DNA from: Chitinivibrionia bacterium
GTDB taxonomy: Bacteria; Krumholzibacteriota; Krumholzibacteriia; WVZY01
Reading direction: 5' to 3'
DNA: 6,634 nt
NCBI GenBank assembly: GCA_016208665.1
Contig: JACQXT010000088.1
Location: 1-6,634, forward strand
Below the pieces are notes generated by a model that was not told the origin of the DNA, made no database searches, and saw only the letters and a program-made list of their open reading frames with translations. The position numbers and the translations under genes were made by a program. Below, in pieces: positions 1 through 6,634 of the stretch. Each line of letters begins with the position of its first letter. The stretch's first letter is position 1.

Positions 1-1
1 C

Positions 2-922
2 TTCCTGCTCGGCGCGGCGCCCGTGTTGAACCTCGTGCCCCTCGGAGAAATTTCCGCGGAACGCTTCCTCTATCTTCCGTCCGTCGGATTCGCTCTCGCG
101 CTGGGGGCGCTGTTCGCACCCGCGTTCGAAGGCGCGCGAATCTTCGCGCACTCGCCCGGAAGCCCGGCCCCGGCAGGCGCCCGCGCCGGAACCCGCGGGC
201 AAGGACGCAACACGCCTCTCGCCGCAGTTCTTTTCCTGGCCCTTCTCGCCGCGTACGGCGCGCGGACCGTCGCCCGCATCCCCGACTGGAAGAGCGAGGA
301 CGTGCTCTTCGCGAAAACGGTCGAGGCCTCCGGCGGCAGCGCCCGGGCCCATCTCAACCTGGGAAATGCGCACCGCAGAAACGGCCGCGCGCAGGAGGCG
401 ATCGCGGAGTACAAGAAGGCGTTGGAGATTTTGCCCGGGTACCTCGAGGCCATGAGCAATCTCGCCGGCATGTACCGGCAACAGGGGAGGATCGACGAGG
501 CCGCCGAACTCCTCGCGCGGGCGATCGCGAAGTACCCCGAAAACGCGGAACTCCACGGCAATCTCGGCACCATCCTGGTGGCCCGGAAACGGTTCGACGA
601 GGGCAAGCGGGAGCTGGAACTGGCAATCAGGCACGATCCGAGAAACATGCGCGCCCGCTATAACCTCGGCATCGTCCATACGATGCTGAAAGAAGAAGCC
701 CGGGCCCTCGAGCATTTCGAAGAGGTGAAGGACAAGGGCGCCGAATTCGAACTGGCGTACTATTACATCGGAACCATCGAAGCCGCCCGCGGCAACATGC
801 AATACGCCAAAGGGCAGCTCGAGCGATTCCTCGAGATTCATCGCGCGAACGATCAATTCCGAAGCAAGGCGGAGGAATTGCTCCGCGAGGCCGGCCGGCC
901 GGCGGCCGTTCCCGGCCGGTAA
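2..922 (+). CDS. TMTC-like membrane protein with C-terminal TPR repeats (5' partial)
   Basis: The reading frame is open from the left edge (FLLGAAP precedes the GTG at 23), so this is the C-terminal part of a larger protein and the GTG is probably internal. Numbering from the GTG codon, residues 1-31 form a membrane segment carrying the motif AERFLYLPSVGF, which I recognise from TMTC-like GT-C glycosyltransferases and their bacterial relatives. A Pro/Ala/Gly/Arg-rich loop (about 36-63) follows, then a last membrane helix (about 65-80), a DWKSEDVLF linker and about five TPR units (107-137, 141-172, 175-206, 209-238, 244-275). Family knowledge suggests transfer of sugar from a lipid carrier to exported proteins, with the TPRs binding protein; the catalytic N-terminal part is outside the window, so activity is inferred. 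The downstream secreted-protein gene starts 31 nt after the stop, consistent with an operon. A TPR protein lacking catalytic function is the main alternative. Confidence 0.85.
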   Translation, partial: FLLGAAPVLNLVPLGEISAERFLYLPSVGFALALGALFAPAFEGARIFAHSPGSPAPAGARAGTRGQGRNTPLAAVLFLALLAAYGARTVARIPDWKSEDVLFAKTVEASGGSARAHLNLGNAHRRNGRAQEAIAEYKKALEILPGYLEAMSNLAGMYRQQGRIDEAAELLARAIAKYPENAELHGNLGTILVARKRFDEGKRELELAIRHDPRNMRARYNLGIVHTMLKEEARALEHFEEVKDKGAEFELAYYYIGTIEAARGNMQYAKGQLERFLEIHRANDQFRSKAEELLREAGRPAAVPGR

Positions 923-942
923 CCGCTCACTTCGTTCAAGAC

Positions 943-948
943 AGGAGG
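943..948 (+). promoter_or_regulatory. Shine-Dalgarno site that favours the second of two tandem ATGs
   Basis: AGGAGG lies 2 nt before the ATG at 951 and 5 nt before the ATG at 954. The 5-nt spacing is the more normal one, so initiation at 954 (MKHSSMRIS...) is preferred. The choice changes the signal peptide by one residue only. Confidence 0.7.
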
Positions 949-953
949 GTATG

Positions 954-2033
954 ATGAAACATTCTTCGATGCGCATATCGCTGCTCGCTGCGGCGGCGCT
1001 GCTTCTCTTCGCGCACGCGACTGCGCCCGCGGCGCCGGGAGACGTCAAGGCTTCGTTCAACATTCCGTGCTACTACCCGTCGGGCCTGGCTTCCGACGGA
1101 AAGAACCTCTATCTCGCCGATTGGCGAAGCGCCAAACTCTACGCGCTCTCTCCGGCCGACGGCTCCGTGCTTCGGACGCTCGACGCGCCGACGCTCAAGC
1201 CCCGCGGCCTCGCCTTCGGCCGGGACCGGCTGTTCGTGTCGGACGATCATACGGGATTCGTGTACGCGCTGAACCTCGAGAGCGGCATCGTGGACTGGTC
1301 GTTTCAAGCCCCCGGCTCCGGCGCCGCAGGGCTCGCATTCGGAAACGGACGGCTGTTCATCCTCGAACGGAGCAGCAAAAAGATCTTCACGGTGATCCCC
1401 GAGGACGGCACCATCCTCTCGTATTTCGACGTGCCGGACAATGCATGCGAATCGATCTGCTTCGACGGGCGCTACCTGTGGGTTTCGAACAGGGTGGCCG
1501 ACGAAATCTACATGGTGGATCCCGAAAGCGGCATGGTGATCGGCATCCTCGCCGCGCCGGGACCGTACGCCGCCGGACTCGCGTGGCACGACGGCGACCT
1601 CTGGAACGTCGATTTCCAGAACCGCAAAATCTACCGTCTGGCCACGAAGGGTGAAACGAAGTACCGCTTGAGCGATACGCGGGAAGCGCGCGTCGAATAC
1701 CTCTGGGCCCTGAACAACTACGGGCCCGGCGAAGTCAAGGATCTCGTGCTGAACATCGCACTTCCCGACGAACTCCCCAATCAGACGCTGCTCTCCGACA
1801 TGGCGTTTTCCATTCCGCCGTCGAGCACCGGCGCGGATGCGTGGGATCAGAACTGCGCGAAGTTCGAATTGGGCGACGTTCCTGCGGGAACCAAGAAGGC
1901 GATGACGTTTCACGTAAACGCGCGCGTCTCGGCGATACGCTATCTGATCATACCGGAGGAAACCGGATCGCTCCGCGACATTCCGAAAGACATCCGCGCG
2001 TCGGCGGCTGGGACGTTCCCGAAGTGGTGCTGA
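954..2033 (+). CDS. Secreted beta-propeller protein, 5' part of a broken transglutaminase gene
   Basis: Residue numbers count from the ATG at 951. The product begins with a signal peptide: basic start, then a hydrophobic core LLAAAALLLF at 11-20; the cleavage site near 24-30 is unclear because of prolines. About five NHL/SMP-30-like blades follow (44-80, 84-121, 125-161, 166-203, 207-240), each built on a pattern like GLAF..G.LFV....S..IY.LDPE.G. Residues 240-340 look like the Ig-like region found before bacterial transglutaminase domains, with YLIIPEETGSLRDIPKDIRA as its end. From about residue 350 the frame leaves the family and runs into a stop at 2031-2033 (tail SAAGTFPKWC). The catalytic continuation lies in another frame immediately downstream, so this is the 5' half of one disrupted gene. 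The propeller could still be made and exported, probably to the periplasm; its ligand cannot be read from sequence. The gap to the upstream TPR gene is 31 nt, suggesting cotranscription. Confidence 0.8.
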   Translation: MKHSSMRISLLAAAALLLFAHATAPAAPGDVKASFNIPCYYPSGLASDGKNLYLADWRSAKLYALSPADGSVLRTLDAPTLKPRGLAFGRDRLFVSDDHTGFVYALNLESGIVDWSFQAPGSGAAGLAFGNGRLFILERSSKKIFTVIPEDGTILSYFDVPDNACESICFDGRYLWVSNRVADEIYMVDPESGMVIGILAAPGPYAAGLAWHDGDLWNVDFQNRKIYRLATKGETKYRLSDTREARVEYLWALNNYGPGEVKDLVLNIALPDELPNQTLLSDMAFSIPPSSTGADAWDQNCAKFELGDVPAGTKKAMTFHVNARVSAIRYLIIPEETGSLRDIPKDIRASAAGTFPKWC

Positions 2034-2473
2034 AGCGAGGGAGCGGGTCCTGCTCTGAATACACGTTCTCCTTCGTTTCGCTCTGCAGGGCCGCAGGGCT
2101 TCCCGCACGCTACCAGGGAAGCATCGTCGTGCGGGGCGACGACGCAAGCATCGACGAGGCGTTTCACCGCTGGGCGCAGGTGTATCTGCCCAACTTCGGC
2201 TGGGTGCCGGTGGACGCGAACAGGGGCGACAGCCCCTCTCCCGCGGGCCAGGCCAAGGGCATCGGAGAGCTTGCCAACCGGTTTCTCATCACGACGCAGA
2301 GCGGCGGCGGCTCCGAGCATCTCGGCTGGAGCTACAATTCGTTCGCGACATATAAATTGAGCGGCTACTGCAAGGTGGAGGAGGACAACTTCGGATTCTG
2401 GGAGCCGATCAGGAAAACGGACGCCGACCCCGCCTCGGACAAGTCGCAGGCCGAAGGAGAATGCCGGCCGTAG
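2000..2473 (+). pseudogene. Transglutaminase catalytic domain, frame-shifted 3' part of the same gene
   Basis: Frame 2 resumes clear family sequence at VGGWDVPEVVLKRG and ends at the TAG at 2471-2473. The transglutaminase triad is present: Cys in GSCSEYTF (codon 2051-2053), His in AFHRWAQVYLP (codon 2165-2167) and Asp in GWVPVDANRGD (codon 2213-2215). The downstream NRFLITT and LGWSYNS stretches are also typical of this superfamily. There is no ribosome binding site or sensible start for this part. The open frame does extend upstream to about 1841, but only antiparallel to the coding sense of the other frame, with unrelated residues. As I recall related proteins, several tens of residues of helical sequence normally lie between the Ig-like region and GGWD; they are missing here. 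A deletion with length of the form 3n+1 would explain both the loss and the frame change. An assembly collapse is the main alternative to a true pseudogene. Confidence 0.8.
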
Positions 2474-2476
2474 CGG

Positions 2477-2485
2477 GCGCGGCTC
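2477..2485 (+). repeat. Direct repeat GCGCGGCTC, left copy
   Basis: This identical 9-mer lies 5 nt left of the 19-bp inverted-repeat arm; its partner is at 2612-2620. It is a candidate target-site duplication, although the high GC content makes a chance match more likely than in balanced sequence. Confidence 0.45.
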
Positions 2486-2611
2486 GTTTCGCTTGATGGA
2501 TGTGCGGTCTCCTCACCCGCGCCCGCTTCGCGAAGCTTCCCGCCTGCGGCGGGTGATCTTCGCTCGCTCCGCGCGAACGGTTCGTCGACCGCACATCCAT
2601 CAAGCTTAACA
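2486..2611. mobile_element. MITE-like inverted-repeat element (non-coding, about 126 bp)
   Basis: The arms GCTTGATGGATGTGCGGTC (2491-2509) and GACCGCACATCCATCAAGC (2587-2605) are perfect 19-bp reverse complements separated by 77 nt. The interior has a 12-bp palindrome GCTTCGCGAAGC (2525-2536), a hairpin CCCGCC-TGC-GGCGGG (2539-2553), and an alternative pairing TCACCCGC (2513-2520) with GCGGGTGA (2549-2556). The 9-mer GCGCGGCTC occurs at 2477-2485 and again at 2612-2620, just outside the arms, as a possible target duplication. The outermost 5-6 bases match only weakly between the two ends and differ in length by one, so exact ends are uncertain. There is no open frame of note inside. It fills most of the gap between the broken transglutaminase gene and cstA. 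A REP/BIME-like extragenic repeat is the alternative. Confidence 0.65.
2555..2592 (-). repeat. Dispersed repeat core, copy A (inside the MITE-like element)
   Basis: Read on the minus strand this 38-nt stretch runs from GCGGTCGACGAACC to GCGAGCGAAGATC. It matches 4248-4284 on the plus strand at about 35 of 38 aligned positions, with two C/T changes and one single-base gap. Within it TTCGC and GCGAA can pair as a small stem. It includes the inner end of the right 19-bp arm. Confidence 0.75.
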
Positions 2612-2620
2612 GCGCGGCTC
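2612..2620 (+). repeat. Direct repeat GCGCGGCTC, right copy
   Basis: This partner of the 9-mer at 2477-2485 lies 6 nt right of the other inverted-repeat arm and 9 nt before the cstA start codon. If it is a target duplication, the element inserted directly ahead of the cstA ribosome binding site. Confidence 0.45.
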
Positions 2621-2621
2621 C

Positions 2622-2626
2622 GAGGA
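2622..2626 (+). promoter_or_regulatory. Probable ribosome binding site of cstA
   Basis: GAGGA sits 3 nt before the ATG at 2630. The spacing is short, but this is the only purine-rich match near the start, and the protein N-terminus fits the family when started there. Confidence 0.5.
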
Positions 2627-2629
2627 CAC

Positions 2630-4240
2630 ATGGTCTACCTGCTCCTGATATCCATCGTTCTGTTCATACTCGCGTACCGCTGGTACGGGGCGTTTCTCGA
2701 ACGCCAGTTCGACATCGATCCCGGCAGGCCCACTCCCGCCCACGTGCTCCGCGACGGCGTCGATTATGTTCCCGCCAGGACGCCCGTGCTGATGGGCCAC
2801 CACTTCTCCTCCATCGCCGGCGCGGGCCCCATCGTCGGTCCCATCATCGCCGTCTCCTTCTTCGGATGGCTCCCCGTCGTGCTCTGGATCGTCCTCGGAG
2901 CGATCTTCATCGGCGGCGTTCACGACTACGCTTCCCTCGCCATGTCGATACGGCACAAGGCGCAATCCGTGGCGCAGATCACAAAAGACTTGCTGAGCCC
3001 CAGAGCTCACAAGCTGTTCCTCATATTCATCTGGTTCACGCTCGTGTACGTTCTCACGGTGTTCGTCGACCTCACGGCGGTCACGTTCATGGCCGACGGC
3101 GGCGTTGCGACGTCGTCCGCCATCTATATAGCGCTGGCGATTCTGTTCGGCCTGTTCCTGTATCGCCTGCACCTGTCTCTCGCCGCGGCCAGCATCATTC
3201 TCGTCCCCTTCGTGTTTGCGTCGGTCTACATCGGGCAACTGATTCCGATGAGTCACCCCGCGCCCATCGCTCACGGCGACCCGAAAACAACCTGGACGGT
3301 CATTCTGCTCGGCTACTGTTTCATCGCGTCGGTCACGCCGGTCTGGATACTGCTCCAGCCGCGCGATTACCTCTCATCGTACCTCCTCTTCGCCTGTATC
3401 CTCGGAGGCACGGCGGGAATCCTGATCGGCCGCCCGCCGCTCGACACCGATCCCTTCCTCGGTTTTCACACGGGGCTCGGGTATCTCTTCCCCGCGCTCT
3501 TCATCACCGTCGCCTGCGGAGCCTGCTCCGGTTTCCACTCCGTCGTTGCGTCCGGCACCACCGCAAAACAGCTCTCGAGCGAACGCGCCGCGCGCCCCGT
3601 GGCGTACGGTTCGATGCTCGTGGAGTCGATGCTCGCCCTCATCGCCGTGGGCGCCATCGTCGTCGCCGGCGGTTCGATGGGCGGCGGGTCTCCGCCGCAG
3701 TTGTTTGCCGAGGGTATGGGAACGTTTCTTCAGGCGCTCGGAATTCCGCGCTCGCTGGGCGTGCCGTTCGGACTCCTCGCCCTGAGCACGTTTCTACTCA
3801 CGACGCTGGACACGGCGACGCGACTGGCCCGCTACATACTCGAAGAGTTCTTCAACATATGGTCCTATAAGACTCACCTGGCGGCGACGGCTGCGACCAT
3901 CGCGCCGCCCCTCTGGTTCGCATTGATTCGGATCGAGGATTCGGGAGGGCGGGTCATTCCCGTCTGGGAGGCCATCTGGCCCGTATTCGGCTCCACCAAC
4001 CAGCTTCTCGGCGCGCTCGCGCTCATGACCGCGGGCGTGTGGCTCAGGCGCCGCGGCAAGCGGGCGCTCTTCGTATTCATCCCCATGTTCTTCATGCTTT
4101 CCGCGACCCTGCTCGCGCTCGTACAGCTGGTCGCCGCTTTCGGATGGAGCTTCATTGGAGGAATAGCGGCGCTGCTCATCATCCTCGCAGTTATACTGGG
4201 AATAGAATCGCTGAAGGCGTGCGCGCGACGCCGAGCGTGA
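2630..4240 (+). CDS. cstA: CstA-family carbon starvation protein / peptide or pyruvate transporter
   Basis: This is a complete 536-residue polytopic inner-membrane protein. Family signatures are present in order: an N-terminal helix (2-17), GHHFSSIAGAGPIVGP (56-71), GGVHDYASLAMSIRHK (95-110), LLQPRDYLSSY (241-251), ACSGFHSVVASGTTAKQL (298-315), TTLDTATRLARYILEE (391-406) and AIWPVFGSTNQLLGALAL (448-465). Helices alternate throughout, and the C-terminus is basic (CARRRA). E. coli CstA is about 700 residues; this belongs to the shorter form common in other phyla and shows no sign of truncation. CstA proteins import peptides, and the related BtsT imports pyruvate, under nutrient limitation; the substrate here cannot be decided from sequence. 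The gene stands alone between an inverted-repeat element and a convergent histidine kinase gene. No promoter could be assigned with confidence; it would fall in or near the repeat element. Confidence 0.95.
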   Translation: MVYLLLISIVLFILAYRWYGAFLERQFDIDPGRPTPAHVLRDGVDYVPARTPVLMGHHFSSIAGAGPIVGPIIAVSFFGWLPVVLWIVLGAIFIGGVHDYASLAMSIRHKAQSVAQITKDLLSPRAHKLFLIFIWFTLVYVLTVFVDLTAVTFMADGGVATSSAIYIALAILFGLFLYRLHLSLAAASIILVPFVFASVYIGQLIPMSHPAPIAHGDPKTTWTVILLGYCFIASVTPVWILLQPRDYLSSYLLFACILGGTAGILIGRPPLDTDPFLGFHTGLGYLFPALFITVACGACSGFHSVVASGTTAKQLSSERAARPVAYGSMLVESMLALIAVGAIVVAGGSMGGGSPPQLFAEGMGTFLQALGIPRSLGVPFGLLALSTFLLTTLDTATRLARYILEEFFNIWSYKTHLAATAATIAPPLWFALIRIEDSGGRVIPVWEAIWPVFGSTNQLLGALALMTAGVWLRRRGKRALFVFIPMFFMLSATLLALVQLVAAFGWSFIGGIAALLIILAVILGIESLKACARRRA

Positions 4241-4247
4241 AAGACAG

Positions 4248-4284
4248 GCGGTTGACGAACCTTTGCGCGGAGCGAGCGAAGATC
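4248..4284 (+). repeat. Dispersed repeat core, copy B
   Basis: This 37-nt stretch begins 8 nt after the cstA stop codon and ends 9 nt before the kinase stop codon. It is a near-identical inverted copy of 2555-2592. Its small internal stem is kept as TTTGC with GCGAA (one G-T wobble). The 6-bp arms CAGGCG (4245-4250) and CGCCTG (4284-4289) flank it. The 19-bp outer arms of copy A are absent, so B is a partial copy or a related shorter family member. It fills the convergent intergenic gap. Confidence 0.7.
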
Positions 4285-4293
4285 GCCTGCGCT

Positions 4294-6633
4294 TCACGCG
4301 AGCGGCAGCGCTAACGTGGCGACGGCGCCCGTGGCGCCGGAGCAGTTTTCGACCGTGACGTCGCCGCCCATTTCCCTCGAGAGCGACCGGCAGATCGCCA
4401 GGCCCAACCCCGTTCCGGTCGTCTTGGTCGAGAAGTACGGCTCGAACAGCTTCTCGTTCGCCGCCTCGCTCAATCCGGGGCCCGTATCAAAAAACGACAG
4501 CCGCAGAAACCGGACTCCTTCCTCGCGGGTTTCCTCGCCGATGATCGACAGGGTCCCTCCGTCCGGCATCGCCTCCAGGGCGTTTTCGATCAGGTTCGTA
4601 CAGATCTTGCGGAACGCTTCCGCGTCGGCCATGACGATCATGTCGCGCGGGGAGAGCGAGAGCGACACGTCTACGCTCGACGTGTTCTGCGTATAGGGGA
4701 CGATGATGGACTCGATGAGCGGCGCGAGCGGGTTGGCCTTGACGGCAAGCTGCTGCATCTTGCCGAAGCTCGAGAACTCGCCGGCGATGCGTTTGAGCAC
4801 ATCGACCTGATGTATGATCGTGTCCGAGCTTTCTTTGAATATCCGTTCGAAATCGGGAGACCGCTGGTCGTAGGCCTTTTTCATGAACTGCGTGGAAAGC
4901 TTGATCGGCGTCAACGGATTCTTGATCTCGTGCGCGATCTGCCGCGACATTTCCAGCCAGGCAGAGAGCTTTTTGGAATTGATGAGCTCCGTCAGGTCCT
5001 CGAATACAAACACCGTGCCGAGGTAGCGGTCGTCGAGAGTGAGTTTGGTGTGCATATACTTGATGGTGCGCCGCCTCCCGTCCTTGGTGATCGCGAACTC
5101 GGACGAGAGGAACGGATCCCGCGAGCGCGAACTGGCCTGCAGGGCGAGGAAGAATTCGGGCGCGGTTCCGGTTTGAACAATCCGTTCGGGCACCGTCCCG
5201 ATCACGCCGTGCGCATCGACGCCGAGAATGCGTTCGGCCGCGCTGTTCAGGGTGACGATCCTTCCATCGGCATCGGTGCTGATCACGCCCGTTCCGACGT
5301 TCGCCAATATCGCCTCGAGATACCGTTTTCGCTCTTCCAGCGCCGTCTGCGAGTCCGCCAGCTTGTCGGTCATGTCGTTGAACGCTTCCATGACGATGCC
5401 GATCTCGTCGTGCCGCTTGAGGGGAAGCTTGTACGTGAGCTCGCCGCGGGCGATCCGCTTCGTGCCTTCCAGGAGATACCTGAGCGGCTCGAAGATGCCG
5501 CGAGCGAGAACGAGGCCGAGGCCGATGGTCGCCGCGAAAAGGAGCGCGAAGATGCCGAACACAACCGCCGTCGCCTTACGGACTTCGAGCAGATAGGATT
5601 CGGCCTGAAAGAGAAGCGGAAGGCTCAGAGCCGCCGCTTCGGCGGTATCCGCCGATTCGAGGGGCAGATAGGCGACCTGATAGTTGTAGCGCCCGGCGCG
5701 CTCCGTCGCGAGGGCGTGATCGACTCCCAAGAGCGACACCTTCACAAAGGCATTCGTGTTCATGAGCGCGTTCACGAGCCCGCTCGCGAGCAACCCTTCC
5801 CTGCTCGACGCGGCAAGCTGTCCCCGGTAGTAAACGTTGATGTCCGCTCCCACCTGATCGGCCACCTCCCCCAGCAGGTCGCTTCCCAGCCGCCGGCCGA
5901 AGTAGATGTAGTGTTCGCTCGGGTAGCCGTTCCGCTCCACGGTAAACGGCTTGCCGAATACGCCGATGTACGCATCGTCGCCGTCATGCTTGACGAACAG
6001 TTCGTCCCGGGAATGCAACGCGGCGTTGTCCGCCCCGGCATACAGAATCAGCAAGCCGTCGTCCCCCATGATGAAATGCGATTCGGTCTCGCCGGCGGCC
6101 AGCGCGCCGACATCCATGCTGCCTGAAATAATCTTGAACTCTTCCCGCAGCATGTTGACCAGCGCTTTTTTCGCGCCGAACGCCTTGGACAAAGCTTCTT
6201 CTCTGTTCTCCTCGATAAACCGATTCTTGATCATTTGAACGGAGAACAATCCGAGAATGATCGCGGGAACGAGCGCGGTTGCGAGAAAGGACGCAAGCAG
6301 TTTCTGTTGGAATTCCAAGCGCCGCACCTGCGTGAGCGTCGGCAGAACCTTCCGGAACGGCGGCACCTGTTTGAGCATCACAATGAGAACGATGATGCCG
6401 AACGAAAAGAGCATGTGCAGGGAGAGCAGCGTCGACCACCGCAATCCGTGCCACAACGGCGTCGGCGTCTTGAAACCGGCGAGCAGCGTGATTCCGGACT
6501 CCTCCGTGTCGCTGACCATGAACCGGCACGGCCCGCCCGGCAGGGAAAGCTGCGGCCACCTGAGTCCTTTCGCCTTCTGGATCTTATCCGCCGGCAGGGT
6601 GATCCCGACCGGCAGCTCGTCGGACGACGACTC
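4294..6633 (-). CDS. NtrY-like membrane sensor histidine kinase (5' partial)
   Basis: The first in-frame ATG is at 6519, but the frame stays open for 38 more codons to the right edge (ESSSDELPVGITLPADK...), so the true start lies outside. Numbering from the Met at 6519: membrane helices at 31-49 and 73-95 are joined by a basic loop. An extracytoplasmic domain spans about 96-315 and a third helix 316-339. HAMP follows at 340-392 and PAS at about 398-508. HisKA has the H-box SRQIAHEIKNPLTP with phospho-acceptor His530. The ATPase domain (about 595-741) has an N-box with Asn642 and Asn646, a G1 box DTGPG (678-682) and a G2 box GTGLGL (702-707). All catalytic residues expected of an active kinase are present. 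The signal is unknown; sequence before helix 31-49 may be the end of a second extracytoplasmic domain. There is no receiver domain, so a separate regulator, perhaps encoded beyond the window, is needed. The C-terminus (ATLALPLA) is complete. Confidence 0.92.
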   Translation of the reverse strand, partial: ESSSDELPVGITLPADKIQKAKGLRWPQLSLPGGPCRFMVSDTEESGITLLAGFKTPTPLWHGLRWSTLLSLHMLFSFGIIVLIVMLKQVPPFRKVLPTLTQVRRLEFQQKLLASFLATALVPAIILGLFSVQMIKNRFIEENREEALSKAFGAKKALVNMLREEFKIISGSMDVGALAAGETESHFIMGDDGLLILYAGADNAALHSRDELFVKHDGDDAYIGVFGKPFTVERNGYPSEHYIYFGRRLGSDLLGEVADQVGADINVYYRGQLAASSREGLLASGLVNALMNTNAFVKVSLLGVDHALATERAGRYNYQVAYLPLESADTAEAAALSLPLLFQAESYLLEVRKATAVVFGIFALLFAATIGLGLVLARGIFEPLRYLLEGTKRIARGELTYKLPLKRHDEIGIVMEAFNDMTDKLADSQTALEERKRYLEAILANVGTGVISTDADGRIVTLNSAAERILGVDAHGVIGTVPERIVQTGTAPEFFLALQASSRSRDPFLSSEFAITKDGRRRTIKYMHTKLTLDDRYLGTVFVFEDLTELINSKKLSAWLEMSRQIAHEIKNPLTPIKLSTQFMKKAYDQRSPDFERIFKESSDTIIHQVDVLKRIAGEFSSFGKMQQLAVKANPLAPLIESIIVPYTQNTSSVDVSLSLSPRDMIVMADAEAFRKICTNLIENALEAMPDGGTLSIIGEETREEGVRFLRLSFFDTGPGLSEAANEKLFEPYFSTKTTGTGLGLAICRSLSREMGGDVTVENCSGATGAVATLALPLA

Positions 6634-6634
6634 A

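Noticed and set aside
1985..2053. Programmed frameshift joining the propeller and transglutaminase parts
   Set aside because: There is no slippery heptamer or obvious stimulatory structure, and a frameshift would not replace the missing segment before GGWD.
936..2147. Long minus-strand open frame opposite the propeller gene
   Set aside because: It is rich in Arg with no recognisable domain and is fully explained as a shadow of the GC-rich plus-strand gene, which has a clear signal peptide and repeats.
2491..2605. CRISPR array or attenuator ahead of cstA
   Set aside because: There is a single inverted pair with no regularly spaced direct repeats, no leader peptide and no T-tract after the stem.
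2606..3274. Minus-strand open frame opposite the start of cstA
   Set aside because: Its hydrophilic Asp/Glu/His-rich composition is what the antisense of a membrane protein gives; no domain seen.
4241..4293. Bidirectional intrinsic terminator between the convergent genes
   Set aside because: CAGGCG/CGCCTG can pair, but the stem is only 6 bp around a loop of over 30 nt with no T-run on either strand; better read as part of the repeat.
4240..4294. Histidine kinase as the regulator of cstA
   Set aside because: Convergent orientation and no adjacent response regulator in the window; proximity alone does not support it.
4810..6126. Long plus-strand open frame opposite the histidine kinase
   Set aside because: No family features and very Arg/Glu-rich; the minus strand carries unmistakable kinase boxes.

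Overview
This is a GC-rich, gene-dense bacterial window with two genes running off the edges. It contains a membrane protein with tetratricopeptide repeats (TPRs), a secreted beta-propeller/transglutaminase gene that is broken, a CstA-family transporter, and a membrane histidine kinase on the opposite strand. Signal peptide, membrane and two-component features, with Shine-Dalgarno sites, point to a Gram-negative-type bacterium. The kinase resembles NtrY-like kinases of deep-branching or delta-type lineages. I cannot name the taxon from this sequence.

Left part (1-2473, + strand): the C-terminal part of a TMTC-like (GT-C fold plus TPR) membrane protein is followed 31 nt later by a gene with a good ribosome binding site. 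That second gene encodes a signal peptide, about five NHL/SMP-30-like propeller blades, an Ig-like region and a transglutaminase catalytic domain. The propeller and the catalytic part now lie in different frames. The helical lead-in that normally precedes the catalytic cysteine is also missing, so the lesion near 1995-2003 looks like an out-of-frame internal deletion, or a mis-assembly that mimics one.

Middle (2474-4293): a short intergenic region holds a compact inverted-repeat element. It has perfect 19-bp arms, internal palindromes and a 9-bp direct repeat just outside it, and so looks like a MITE. Next is a complete cstA-type transporter gene. Just past its stop codon lies a second copy of part of the element, in the opposite orientation, so the transporter gene is bracketed by inverted copies of one repeat.

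Right part (4294-6633, - strand): a multidomain histidine kinase converges on cstA. Its frame stays open to the window edge, so the true start lies outside. It has three visible membrane segments, a large extracytoplasmic domain, then HAMP, PAS, HisKA and HATPase domains with all catalytic boxes intact. No response regulator is visible, and convergent orientation alone does not show that it controls cstA.

The most notable observations are the repeat pair around cstA and the broken transglutaminase gene. I saw no CRISPR array, RNA gene, phage module or clearly new defence or biosynthetic system.
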